Positions 1 through 7,630 are shown, numbered from the stretch's first letter. The stretch: DNA of 8,985 nt from DATKZH01 sp964505295 (GCA_964505295.1 CAZDHR010000300.1:1-8985); one strand, 5' to 3'. Numbers and translations are program-made. The notes: generated by a model from the sequence alone, not told the origin.

Positions 1-2382
1 ACCGAGCTGTGGTTGGCCCAGGGCGTGTTGCTGGCCACCGGGGGCGGGGGGATGAGCGGGTATGAAGCGTCGACGGGCAAGCCGCTCTACAGCCAGAGTG
101 CCTCCATGCGCCGCTTCCCGGTGATCGTGGGCGCTTGCGTCTACGGCGAGCCGACGGCCTTCGATTTGCGAACCGGCGCGCCCCTGCTCCGAAAAAGCCC
201 GTTCACCCAAGCCGAGTCGGCCTGGACTTTCTCCCGATCGTACGGCTGCGGATCCGTTTCGGGCGGACCGAACCTGCTCATGTTCCGTTCGGGCACGCTC
301 GGCATGTACGACCTGGCGGGCGACTCCGGGATACACAACTTCGGGGGCGTGCGTGCCGGCTGCTACGTCAATGCCATTGCCGCCGGGGGGCTCTTGCTCA
401 TGCCTCCGGGCGACGCGAGCTGTAGTTGCTCCTACTGCTTTCAAACGACGATCGCCCTGGCGCCTGCCCGGAAGCAGGAAAACTGGTCGGTCTTCTACAA
501 TCGGCTCCCCAACACCCCGGTTCGCCGGGCCGCCCTCAATCTCAACGCGCCGGGTGATCAGCTCGATCCGGAGGGGCTCCTCTGGCTGGCAGCGCCACGA
601 CCGGAGACGACGGGCGGCCGCCGCGACATCGCCGTGCCGTTCCGCTTTTTCGGGCAAGATCGCTATGGGCCGTATCGGGTCAACGCCGACGACGTCGAGA
701 TTGCCGGCACCGATCGGCCGTGGATTTACACCAGCGGCCTCAAGGGCCCCGTCCGCGCGGAGCTCGACCTGGAAATCCTGGACCGGGCCATCACCTCGTG
801 GCCGGTGGATCGAGCGCCCACGGTCGATGGGCAGGTCGGCGACGACTGCTGGGACGGCTACAAGGCCCTTTCCGTTAGCGGCGAGAACGCCTCGGTCACC
901 CTGCGCCACGATGACCGGAACCTTTATCTGGCCTACACGAGACCACCCGGCGCGGACTCCACCGGCAAGACCCGCCCGTGGAAGAAGTCGACGACGGACC
1001 ACGACGGCGCCGTCTGGAACGACGATTCCTTCGAGCTGTTCCTGAGCGGCGTGCCCGCGGGCCGCGACGCCCCCAGCAACAAGTACCTCCACCTGGGCGT
1101 CTCGGCCTCCGGGGCGCGACATGAAGCCCAATGGACCTACGTCACGCCCGGACTCCCCGACTGTGACGTTCCCCGGCTGGAAATCACGGTGGACGGCGAA
1201 GCGAACGATTGGGCCGACCGGGGCCTCCAGGTCGTCTCCTTGCCCGGCCCCGGCGGGAAGCTGCGTGCGCCCAACGACTTCGATCCGTGTTTCCGGCTCG
1301 GCTGGAATGAGCGGGGGATCGTCCTTTTGGCCCAAGTGAAAGACAACGCGATCCGACCGGCGCCGGACGGCACGCCGCTCGAGCGGGGCGACTGCGTGGA
1401 GATTTTCGTCACGCCCAAGCGCGGGTCGGCCGAGAGCTACCGGCTGGTCATTGCGGTGGGTACGGATCCCGGCACGGCGAAAGCCCGAAGCCACTTCGAC
1501 GATTATCGGAAGGCCACGGCCGGTGAAGCGCTGACCGCCGAGATTGCCGCCAAGGCGGCGCCGGAGGGCTACGTCGTCGAGACTTGCCTCCCCTGGAAAA
1601 ACCTGAAGATCAAACCGGGCACCGGGGCAGAGTTCGGCCTGCAACTGTTCGTCAACGACGATGACGGAAAGGGAGGGAAGTACCGCTTCGGTGCCCTTTG
1701 GCATCCGGCCGGGGACCCTCGCCGCGATCCGCTCGCCTATCAGACCTTCCACTTGGCGGCCGAGCCGAGTCGGCCGATCGAGTTCACCCGAAGCGAGAAG
1801 CCGGACAAATCCGGACTGTTCACGGCGGTGCCGCCGCATCCGTTCCCCGTGAAGCTGCCTGCTCTCGGTGCGGAAGGTGAGGACGCGAGCTACGCCGGCG
1901 CCTGGTCGAGCGAGGTGAAAGCGGACGACACGGGATTCGTCGCCGAGCTGGCCATTCCCTGGACGACGCTCGCGCAAGCCGGGCTCGACCGGAACCAGCT
2001 CATGGTCAACGTGAACGACCGGGGGGCCCTGCGCCAACCTCCTGTTCTCGGACGGGGATTCGAGCGGCTGCTAGCCGTCTCCCGGGAGCTGACCCGACCG
2101 AAGACCGTTTCCGTTCGGCTCCACTTCGCCGAGCTCGAAAACGCCAAGCCGGGAGAGCGCGTGTTCGACGTGAAACTGCAGGGCAAGGTCGTCCTGAAGA
2201 ACTTCGACGTCGTCGCAGCCGCGGGCGGCAAGCATCGTGCCGTGGTCAGGCAGTTCGACGGCCTGGTGGCCACGCGAGCGGTGACCGTGGAGCTTGAGCC
2301 CAAGTCGGCCGAGACCACGAGCCTCACGGCTCCGACCCTCTGCGGGATCGAAATCCTCGCGGCGGATGCCGCCCAAGAGTAA
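1..2382 (+). CDS. Exported PQQ-type beta-propeller / CBM9-like / malectin-like protein, 3' part
   Basis: The frame is open from base 1 (T-E-L-W before the first TTG), so the gene starts upstream and only 793 C-terminal residues are seen. Numbering from base 1, residues 1-155 resemble the last blades of a PQQ-like (BamB/dehydrogenase type) propeller, with G-rich turns, 'FRSGTLGMYDL', 'GGVRAGCYVNAIAAGG' and a C-S-C-S-Y-C cluster at 141-146. Residues about 265-380 start like a CBM9 carbohydrate-binding domain ('APTVDGQVGDDCWDGY', 'NDDSFELFL'). Residues about 390-590 form a second, complete CBM9-like domain ('LEITVDGEANDW' to 'VETCLPWKNL' and 'LQLFVNDDDG'). Residues about 630-675 look like the missing second half of the first one ('FVAELAIPWTTL'). 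Residues about 700-790 resemble malectin ('VRLHFAEL', 'GERVFDVKLQGKVV'). The role is inferred: extracytoplasmic polysaccharide binding or scaffolding beside sulfatases. No signal peptide or catalytic site can be judged because the N-terminus is absent. Domain calls come from motif recognition, not a profile search. Confidence 0.85.
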   Translation, partial: TELWLAQGVLLATGGGGMSGYEASTGKPLYSQSASMRRFPVIVGACVYGEPTAFDLRTGAPLLRKSPFTQAESAWTFSRSYGCGSVSGGPNLLMFRSGTLGMYDLAGDSGIHNFGGVRAGCYVNAIAAGGLLLMPPGDASCSCSYCFQTTIALAPARKQENWSVFYNRLPNTPVRRAALNLNAPGDQLDPEGLLWLAAPRPETTGGRRDIAVPFRFFGQDRYGPYRVNADDVEIAGTDRPWIYTSGLKGPVRAELDLEILDRAITSWPVDRAPTVDGQVGDDCWDGYKALSVSGENASVTLRHDDRNLYLAYTRPPGADSTGKTRPWKKSTTDHDGAVWNDDSFELFLSGVPAGRDAPSNKYLHLGVSASGARHEAQWTYVTPGLPDCDVPRLEITVDGEANDWADRGLQVVSLPGPGGKLRAPNDFDPCFRLGWNERGIVLLAQVKDNAIRPAPDGTPLERGDCVEIFVTPKRGSAESYRLVIAVGTDPGTAKARSHFDDYRKATAGEALTAEIAAKAAPEGYVVETCLPWKNLKIKPGTGAEFGLQLFVNDDDGKGGKYRFGALWHPAGDPRRDPLAYQTFHLAAEPSRPIEFTRSEKPDKSGLFTAVPPHPFPVKLPALGAEGEDASYAGAWSSEVKADDTGFVAELAIPWTTLAQAGLDRNQLMVNVNDRGALRQPPVLGRGFERLLAVSRELTRPKTVSVRLHFAELENAKPGERVFDVKLQGKVVLKNFDVVAAAGGKHRAVVRQFDGLVATRAVTVELEPKSAETTSLTAPTLCGIEILAADAAQE

Positions 2383-2386
2383 CGGC

Positions 2387-2452
2387 GAGAAAGTGAAGGA
2401 GCTGGCGGCCAGGCTGGAGACAATACGTCGGCAAGATCGTAGTCGACCGTAG
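2387..2452 (+). pseudogene. Scar of a sulfatase C-terminus (last ~21 codons and stop)
   Basis: Five bases after the upstream stop, in a different frame, the DNA reads E-K-V-K-E-L-A-A-R-L-E-T-I-R-R-Q-D-R-S-R-P-stop. This matches the usual arylsulfatase tail and aligns with residues 489-509 of the sulfatase at 2515-4122 (E-V-V-K-E-L-T-A-L-L-E ... R-S-T-P), with 11 of 21 residues identical. At DNA level both share ACAATACGTCG (2420-2430 and 4011-4021). The shared bases are offset by one relative to the codons, as expected if small compensating frameshifts have occurred. There is no start codon, RBS or upstream domain, so this is not a gene. The likely explanation is deletion of a sulfatase that once sat between the binding protein and the surviving sulfatase. 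A duplicated tail is the alternative. Confidence 0.5.
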
Positions 2453-2514
2453 GTGCAATCAATCAAGGTAGCGGTTCACGGTCGGAAAAGTAGCAGGCAC
2501 ATGAGGGTTTTGAC

Positions 2515-4122
2515 ATGAGACTCGTGAGGATACTTGCAGTGGCAGCCGTCCTGGTTGGACTGGTGACGTGGACCGCCGGCCCGGCGGCCGAGGGCGCGCC
2601 GGTGAGTCGCCCCAACGTCGTTTTCATCCTGTGCGACGATCTCGGGTACGGCGACGTGGCGTGCAACAACCCGGAGTGCAAGATCGCGACGCCGCACGTC
2701 GACCGGCTGGCGGCCGAAGGGATGCGGTTCACCGACGCGCACACCACGTCGTCCGTCTGCACACCCACGCGGTACGGCGTGCTCACCGGCCGCTACAACT
2801 GGCGCTCGCGATTGCAGAGCGGCGTGCTCGGCGGGCTGTCGCCCCGGCTGATCGAGCCCGACCGGCTGACGGTAGCCGAGATGTTGCGTCAAAACGGCTA
2901 TCACACGGCCTGCATCGGCAAGTGGCACCTCGGGATGAAGTGGGCGCTCAAACCCGATGCCGAGGGGTTTGAGGATCGCATCGAGAAGGGCCCGGAGGGG
3001 TGGAACGTCGACTATACGCGGCCGATCACCGACGGTCCGAACCGCGTCGGGTTCGACTACTACTTCGGCATCGCCGCCTCGCTCGACATGGTCCCCTACA
3101 CGTTCATCGAGAACGACCGGGTGACGGCACTGCCCACGGTGGACAAGGCGTTCCCGATGATGCCGGGCAAGGATAGGGTGACGCGGCGAGGCCCCGGCGC
3201 CGCCGAGTTCGAGGCGGTCGACGTCCTGCCGACGCTCACCCGCAAGGCGGTCGAGTACATCGCCGAGCGGACCGCCCGGGGTGAACGCGGCAAACCGTTC
3301 TTCCTCTACCTGCCCTATGCCTCGCCGCACACGCCGATCGCGCCCTCGCCCGAGTGGCAGGGCCGAAGCGGCCTGAACCCCTACGCCGACTTCGTCATGC
3401 AGAACGACGCCTGTGTGGGCGAGGTGCTCGACGCGCTGGAAAAACACGGCGCGGTCCAAAACACCCTGGTGATCTTTACCAGCGACAACGGGTGCTCACC
3501 GCAGGCCGATTTTCCCACCCTCCGGGAGAAAGGGCACGACCCGAGCTACGTCTTCCGCGGCCATAAGGCCGACATCTTCGACGGCGGTCACCGGGTGCCG
3601 TTCATCGTCCGCTGGCCCGGGGTGGTTCGAGCCGGCACGACGAGCGAGCAGCTCGTGTCGCTCGTCGATTTCATGGCCACCTGCGCCGACGCCGTCGGAG
3701 TGAAACTGCCCGACGACGCGGCCGAGGACAGCGTGAGCTTCATGCCCGTGCTTCGGGGCAAGGCCGACGGGCCCGTGCGCGAGGCCCTGGTGCATCACTC
3801 GATCAGCGGCAAGTTCTCGATCCGTCAGGGCCCGTGGAAACTGGAGTTGTGCCCGGGGAGCGGCGGGTGGAGCCAGCCGCGCGACCCGCAGGCCGTCAAG
3901 CAGGGCCTCCCGCCGATCCAGCTCTACGACATGGACGCGGACGTCGGCGAAGAGAAGAACCTTGAGGCCGAGCACCCCGAGGTCGTCAAAGAGCTGACGG
4001 CGCTTCTGGAACAATACGTCGCCCGGGGACGGAGCACGCCGGGCAAGCCGCAGAAGAACACGGCCGACGTGGACATTTGGAAGCACCCTGGGGAACCGAA
4101 AGCCGACAAGAAGAGGCGCTGA
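2515..4122 (+). CDS. Exported Cys-type sulfatase (arylsulfatase A-like, family S1)
   Basis: This 535-residue protein hydrolyses sulfate esters, probably on sulfated glycans, outside the cytoplasm. The N-terminus is a Sec signal peptide (MRLVR, a hydrophobic core at about 6-24, cleavage probably near A-A-E-G). The sulfatase domain starts at about residue 33 (PNVVFILCDDLGYGD) with metal-binding D41/D42. The active-site motif C-T-P-T-R has C82 as the residue converted to formylglycine. Other expected residues are K136 and H138 in GKWHLG, H272 in SPHTP, D324/N325 in TSDNG and K351 in GHKADIFDGGHR, so the site looks complete. The C-terminal subdomain ends with the typical 'LYDMDADVGEEKNL...HPEVVKEL' and a basic tail. 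The ATG at 2515 is chosen because it gives the signal peptide and follows GAGG at 2503-2506. The next sulfatase starts 67 bases downstream, so co-transcription is likely. Substrate is unknown. No formylglycine-generating enzyme is present in the window. Confidence 0.95.
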   Translation: MRLVRILAVAAVLVGLVTWTAGPAAEGAPVSRPNVVFILCDDLGYGDVACNNPECKIATPHVDRLAAEGMRFTDAHTTSSVCTPTRYGVLTGRYNWRSRLQSGVLGGLSPRLIEPDRLTVAEMLRQNGYHTACIGKWHLGMKWALKPDAEGFEDRIEKGPEGWNVDYTRPITDGPNRVGFDYYFGIAASLDMVPYTFIENDRVTALPTVDKAFPMMPGKDRVTRRGPGAAEFEAVDVLPTLTRKAVEYIAERTARGERGKPFFLYLPYASPHTPIAPSPEWQGRSGLNPYADFVMQNDACVGEVLDALEKHGAVQNTLVIFTSDNGCSPQADFPTLREKGHDPSYVFRGHKADIFDGGHRVPFIVRWPGVVRAGTTSEQLVSLVDFMATCADAVGVKLPDDAAEDSVSFMPVLRGKADGPVREALVHHSISGKFSIRQGPWKLELCPGSGGWSQPRDPQAVKQGLPPIQLYDMDADVGEEKNLEAEHPEVVKELTALLEQYVARGRSTPGKPQKNTADVDIWKHPGEPKADKKRR

Positions 4123-4131
4123 CGTTCTCAT

Positions 4132-4155
4132 GGGGAGGAAGCGATGAACCGCTAG
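4132..4155 (+). other. Strong Shine-Dalgarno with a 3-codon mini-ORF between the sulfatases
   Basis: GGGGAGGAA (4132-4140) lies five bases before ATG-AAC-CGC-TAG (4144-4155). This is a better ribosome-binding site than the one used by the downstream sulfatase (GGAG at 4179-4182, ATG at 4190). A second tiny frame, M-G-R-K-R-stop (4130-4147), overlaps it. It could be a leader that brings ribosomes to the second sulfatase, the leftover start of a lost gene, or chance. Only the sequence is certain. Confidence 0.25.
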
Positions 4156-4189
4156 CGCCCGACAGAATCACTTCTTCCGGAGACTTGCC

Positions 4190-5710
4190 ATGAAATCAAC
4201 CGGCGCTCACCTCGTTCGACACGTGCTGGCCGTGCTTCTGCTGGTGGTTTGCGGTGATTCGCTCGCGGCCGAGAAGCCGCCCAAACCGGACGTCCTCGTG
4301 ATCATGCCCGACCAGATGCGCGGCGACTGCCTCTCGATTCTCGATCACCCGGCGGTTCGCACTCCGCACCTGGACGCCCTGGCCCGAGAGGGCGCGTTGT
4401 TCCGTCGGGCGTATACCACCGTGCCGTCCTGCAAGCCCGCCCGCCGCTCGTTGTTGACAGGTCTTTACCCCCAGACCAGCGGGGTGGTGGGCTACGCGGG
4501 AAGGCCGATTACCTCGCCCACCATGCCCCAATTGCTGGGCGACGCGGGCTACACGACCGTGCTGGTGGGCCGGAACATGCACCAGGTTCCGCGCAAGGAA
4601 TCGTACGGCTACCAAACGCAGCTTCTTGCCTCCCTGTACGACGAGGTGGACGACGGCAACGACTACGATACCTACCTGAAGAAGGTCGCGCCGGAAACCA
4701 ACGGCATCAACAAGCTGATCGCCGATCTGGGCCTGTCAAAGAACGGGTGGGAGGCGCGGCCGTGGCCGTATGCCGACGAGCACCACCGGGTGGCCTGGAT
4801 TGTCCGGCAAGCCCGCAGGATGCTCGCCGAGAGCGCGCCCGACAAGCCGCTGTTCCTGACCGCTTCGTTTGTCGCGCCGCACCCGCCGCTGTTCCCGCCG
4901 AAGAAGTACTTCGATCACTACGCCGCGGCGAGTCTTCCGCAACCGGCGCACGGCGACTGGGTGGATTGGGGATCGCTATCCCCCAAGGGCGACCGTGTCG
5001 GGCACCGGGTCCTGCTCGAAGGAGAGCCCTTGCGCGCCGCGCAGGCCGGGTATTTCGGACTGATCGAGCAAATCGACGACGAGATTGCCCCCCTCGTCGA
5101 AGAGTTCAAAACGCGGAGCGACCGAGCCGGTCGGCCCTGGCTCGTCTGGGTCATGGCCGACCACGGCGAGATGCTCGGCGACCACGGCTATTTCCGCAAG
5201 TGCGAGCCGTTTGAGGGGTCGGCCAACATTCCGTTCATCATCACGGGCTCGGCGGAATTGGGCTTCCGACCCGGCCTGCGCTCGTTCCAGCCGGTCTGCC
5301 TGGAGGACGTGATGCCGACGCTTCTGGAGCTGGGCGGAGCCGCATGGCCCAAGGTCGTCGACGGCGTCAGTCTGGTGCCGACCCTGCGGGGCGCGAATGG
5401 CGTAATCCGCCCATGGCTGCACTTCGAGCATGCCAAGTGTTACAGCAAGGCGCAGGCGTTCCAGGCGCTCACCGACGGTCGCTTCAAGTACATTTGGCGT
5501 CCGCTCGACGGCACGGAGCACCTGTTCGACCTGGACAACGATCCTCGCGAGGAGCACGATCTGTCGAAGGACGCCGCCCACCAGCAAACGCTGGAGACCT
5601 GGCGAGCCACGCTCACCGAACGGCTTGCCCAACGCCCCGAAGGTTTCTCGGACGGCGAACGACTGATCCCGGGCCGCCCCTATCCGCCCCTGCATCCGTT
5701 GCCGCCGTGA
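4190..5710 (+). CDS. Exported Cys-type sulfatase, different S1 subfamily
   Basis: This 506-residue sulfatase begins with a Sec signal peptide (basic start, hydrophobic core HVLAVLLLVV at 11-20, cleavage probably after L-A-A near residue 27). The catalytic domain starts at P-D-V-L-V-I-M-P-D-Q (metal-binding D41). The formylglycine motif is C-K-P-A-R with C81. Instead of the usual GKWH it has G-R-N-M-H-Q (H131), which I recall from other planctomycete sulfatases of this kind. The second metal site is M-A-D-H-G-E-M-L-G-D-H-G (D323/H324), followed by K337 in YFRKCEPFEGSANIPFI. The C-terminus has the common 'YIWRPLDGTEHLFDLDNDPREEHDL' pattern. It resembles choline-sulfatase/iduronate-sulfatase-like proteins more than the arylsulfatase A-like neighbour, so the pair is not a recent duplication and probably attacks different sulfate positions. 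The start is supported by GGAG seven bases upstream. Substrate is not predictable from sequence alone. Confidence 0.93.
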   Translation: MKSTGAHLVRHVLAVLLLVVCGDSLAAEKPPKPDVLVIMPDQMRGDCLSILDHPAVRTPHLDALAREGALFRRAYTTVPSCKPARRSLLTGLYPQTSGVVGYAGRPITSPTMPQLLGDAGYTTVLVGRNMHQVPRKESYGYQTQLLASLYDEVDDGNDYDTYLKKVAPETNGINKLIADLGLSKNGWEARPWPYADEHHRVAWIVRQARRMLAESAPDKPLFLTASFVAPHPPLFPPKKYFDHYAAASLPQPAHGDWVDWGSLSPKGDRVGHRVLLEGEPLRAAQAGYFGLIEQIDDEIAPLVEEFKTRSDRAGRPWLVWVMADHGEMLGDHGYFRKCEPFEGSANIPFIITGSAELGFRPGLRSFQPVCLEDVMPTLLELGGAAWPKVVDGVSLVPTLRGANGVIRPWLHFEHAKCYSKAQAFQALTDGRFKYIWRPLDGTEHLFDLDNDPREEHDLSKDAAHQQTLETWRATLTERLAQRPEGFSDGERLIPGRPYPPLHPLPP

Positions 5711-6136
5711 TGCGTCCCGTTTCGGGCCTTCTCGGGCTCGCCGTGCTGGATGACGGGCAGGCGGGCGTGGTCGTACATCGCGCCGACGAAGATCCCCGCC
5801 CCGCACCTGAAACCGTGCGTGGAGGGCTGGCCGTCGTTGTGCCACTTGCCCGAGACGCCCCCAAGAATCAGAGAGCGACCCGGTCTGGGTGCTCGGCGGG
5901 GTTTCAAAGCACGGGGAATGCAGGTACATTGCCTACAATCCGCGTATTCGCACCACGGTCGGTGACGGTACCGCACGGACTGGGGGATGCTGGCTGGCCA
6001 TGTTGAACTTCCTCCCGGGTTTCCTGCCACGAGGCGACGATTGATCAAGTACGCTTGCCAGGGGACTTTGCGTTGAGCGGGGCCGACGCCGTGGGTGGTC
6101 TGGCCTATTGACAAATGACCCGAGAGGGTAGCGCCG
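5711..6136. other. 426-base intergenic stretch without an intact gene
   Basis: Between the second sulfatase and the PPK2 gene no frame on either strand looks like a complete protein with an RBS. The left part holds the - strand sulfatase fragment described separately. From about 5930 to 6110 I see no recognisable protein or terminator. Just before 6137 there is a GAGAGGG ribosome-binding site (6122-6128). A PPK2 promoter is expected here, but I could not identify -35/-10 boxes with acceptable spacing. Confidence 0.6.
5720..5875 (-). pseudogene. Decayed internal fragment of a third sulfatase
   Basis: Read on the - strand, 5850 to 5830 encodes G-K-W-H-N-D-G. It continues in the same frame through G-F-R-C-G-A-G-I-F-V-G-A-M-Y-D-H (5767-5790 is F-V-G-A-M-Y-D-H) and A-R-L-P-V. 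This order of motifs, GKWHN then GF..GA.IF.G.M.DH.R.PV, is what I recall from one subfamily of planctomycete sulfatases, just downstream of the catalytic cysteine. The spacing also fits an intact protein. Upstream in the same frame there is a C-I-P-R string (5911-5922) that could be a damaged C-x-P-x-R site, but it is too close to GKWH for an intact gene. There is no signal peptide, metal-binding N-terminus or C-terminal half. The two neighbouring sulfatases have GKWHLG and GRNMHQ here, so this is not a copy of either. Its strand is opposite to all other genes. Confidence 0.5.
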
Positions 6137-7630
6137 ATGCTCGAGCTTGTCGACCTGAACCAGAAGATCCCCAAGGAACGGTACCGGGAAGTGTTCCCGG
6201 AACTGGAGGTCCGCCTGGGGGCGTGTCAGCGTGCGGCTCGGGCGGCCGGCGTGCCGGTGGCGATTGTGTTCGAGGGGTGGGACGCCGCCGGCAAGGGCAA
6301 CCTGATCAATCGGCTGACGCAGGCGTTGGACCCCCGCGGGTTCAAAGTGCACGCGATCTCCGCGCCCAACGAGATCGAGAGGTTCTATCCCTGGATGCAG
6401 CGTTTCTGGCGCGTTCTGCCCGGCGACGGCCAGCTTGCCATCTTCGACCGCTCCTGGTACGGCCGGGTGTTGGTCGAACGGGCGGAGGGGCTCGTGCCGA
6501 AGCGCGAGTGGCGCCAGGCCTACGAGGAGATCCAGGAGTTCGAGCGTCAACTGGCCGACTCGGGCTCGGTGCTGGTCAAGTTCTGGCTCCACATCGACAA
6601 GGACGAGCAAGAGAAGCGTTTTCAGAAACTGGAGCGGGTGGAGGCCACGGCCTGGAAGGTGGGGAAAGCGGAATGGAGGCAGCACCGGCGATACGATGCG
6701 TGGCTGAAAGTGGTCGAAGAGATGCTCCAGCGGACCAGCACGGCGCAGGCCCCCTGGACCGTGGTCGAAGCCCACCAGGGCCGCTTCGCCCGGGTGAAGG
6801 TCTTCGAGACGGTGCTCAAGACCGTGGAGGACGAGCTCGCCCGCCGGGCGTCCGAGCCAACGCCCGTGCCGAAGCCCATGCCCGAGCCGCCGGAATCGCC
6901 CACGCGAGAGGAGACGATCCTCGATCGAGTCGACTTGAGCCTCTCGCTCTCCCGCGAGGCGTACGAGAAAGAGCTGGACAAGCTCCAGAAGCGTCTCTTC
7001 CGGCTCGAGCACGAGCTGTACGTCGCCCGGGTTCCGGCGGTGATCGTCTACGAAGGCTGGGACGCGGCGGGCAAGGGGGGCAACATCAGGCGTCTCACGC
7101 GGGGGCTCGATCCCCGCGGCTACGAGGTCGTCCCCGTGATGGCCCCGAGCCCCGAGGAAAAGGCCCATCACTACCTCTGGCGATTCTGGCGCGACGTGCC
7201 CAAGGCCGGCCACATCACCATCTTCGATCGATCCTGGTACGGCCGGCTGATGGTCGAGCGGGTGGAAGGGTTCTGCTTGGAGGAGGAGTGGGAGCGGGCG
7301 TACCGGGAGATCAACGAGTTCGAGCGCCAGCTTGCCGACTTCGGCACGGCGATCGTCAAATTCTGGCTCCACATCGACCGCGAGGAGCAGTTGCGCCGCT
7401 TCGAGGCCCGGCAGGAGAACACCCACAAGAAGTGGAAGATTACCGACGAGGATTGGCGCAACCGCGAGAAGTGGGACCGGTACCGGGTGGCCGTCGTCGA
7501 CATGCTCCAGCGGACCAGCACCACGTACGCGCCCTGGACCATCCTCGAAGCCAACTGCAAGCTGCACGCCCGAATCAAGGCACTCGGCACGGTGGCCGAG
7601 GTCCTGCAAAGCGCGCTGGAGAAGGCGTGA
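6137..7630 (+). CDS. pap: Polyphosphate:AMP phosphotransferase (two-domain PPK2)
   Basis: This 497-residue cytoplasmic enzyme has the two-domain PPK2 architecture of PAP, which uses inorganic polyphosphate to phosphorylate AMP to ADP and so recycles nucleotides from stored polyphosphate. Both halves carry the full motif set: Walker A G-W-D-A-A-G-K-G at 47-54 and 307-314, Walker B F-D-R-S-W-Y-G-R at 103-110 and 363-370, and lid/C-terminal M-L-Q-R-T-S-T at 196-202 and 456-462 followed by A-P-W-T. Matching motifs lie exactly 260 residues apart, which shows an ancient internal duplication. A proline-rich linker (about 240-255, P-T-P-V-P-K-P-M-P) joins the halves. The lids differ: W-K-V-G-K-A-E-W in the first, W-K-I-T-D-E-D-W in the second. 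The start at 6137 is supported by GAGAGGG at 6122-6128. The next gene begins 79 bases downstream in the same direction and may share the transcript. A GDP/ADP-specific PPK2 is less likely because those have one domain. Confidence 0.95.
   Translation: MLELVDLNQKIPKERYREVFPELEVRLGACQRAARAAGVPVAIVFEGWDAAGKGNLINRLTQALDPRGFKVHAISAPNEIERFYPWMQRFWRVLPGDGQLAIFDRSWYGRVLVERAEGLVPKREWRQAYEEIQEFERQLADSGSVLVKFWLHIDKDEQEKRFQKLERVEATAWKVGKAEWRQHRRYDAWLKVVEEMLQRTSTAQAPWTVVEAHQGRFARVKVFETVLKTVEDELARRASEPTPVPKPMPEPPESPTREETILDRVDLSLSLSREAYEKELDKLQKRLFRLEHELYVARVPAVIVYEGWDAAGKGGNIRRLTRGLDPRGYEVVPVMAPSPEEKAHHYLWRFWRDVPKAGHITIFDRSWYGRLMVERVEGFCLEEEWERAYREINEFERQLADFGTAIVKFWLHIDREEQLRRFEARQENTHKKWKITDEDWRNREKWDRYRVAVVDMLQRTSTTYAPWTILEANCKLHARIKALGTVAEVLQSALEKA

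Noticed and set aside
2476..3459. 327-codon - strand frame opposite the first sulfatase
   Set aside because: It mirrors the sulfatase coding pattern, has arginine-rich composition with no recognisable motif and no convincing RBS.
4190..4270. Lipoprotein signal in the second sulfatase (L-V-V-C at 18-21)
   Set aside because: The residue before Cys is Val rather than Gly/Ala/Ser, so the lipobox is poor; a normal signal peptidase I site near L-A-A fits better.
4976..5929. 317-codon - strand frame covering the second sulfatase's 3' part and the gap
   Set aside because: It is a shadow frame; the sulfatase-like remnant in the gap lies in a different - strand frame.
6061..6136. Promoter for the PPK2 gene
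   Set aside because: TTGAGC at about 6073 and TATTGA near 6106 are too far apart for a standard sigma factor; no other pair with good spacing was seen.
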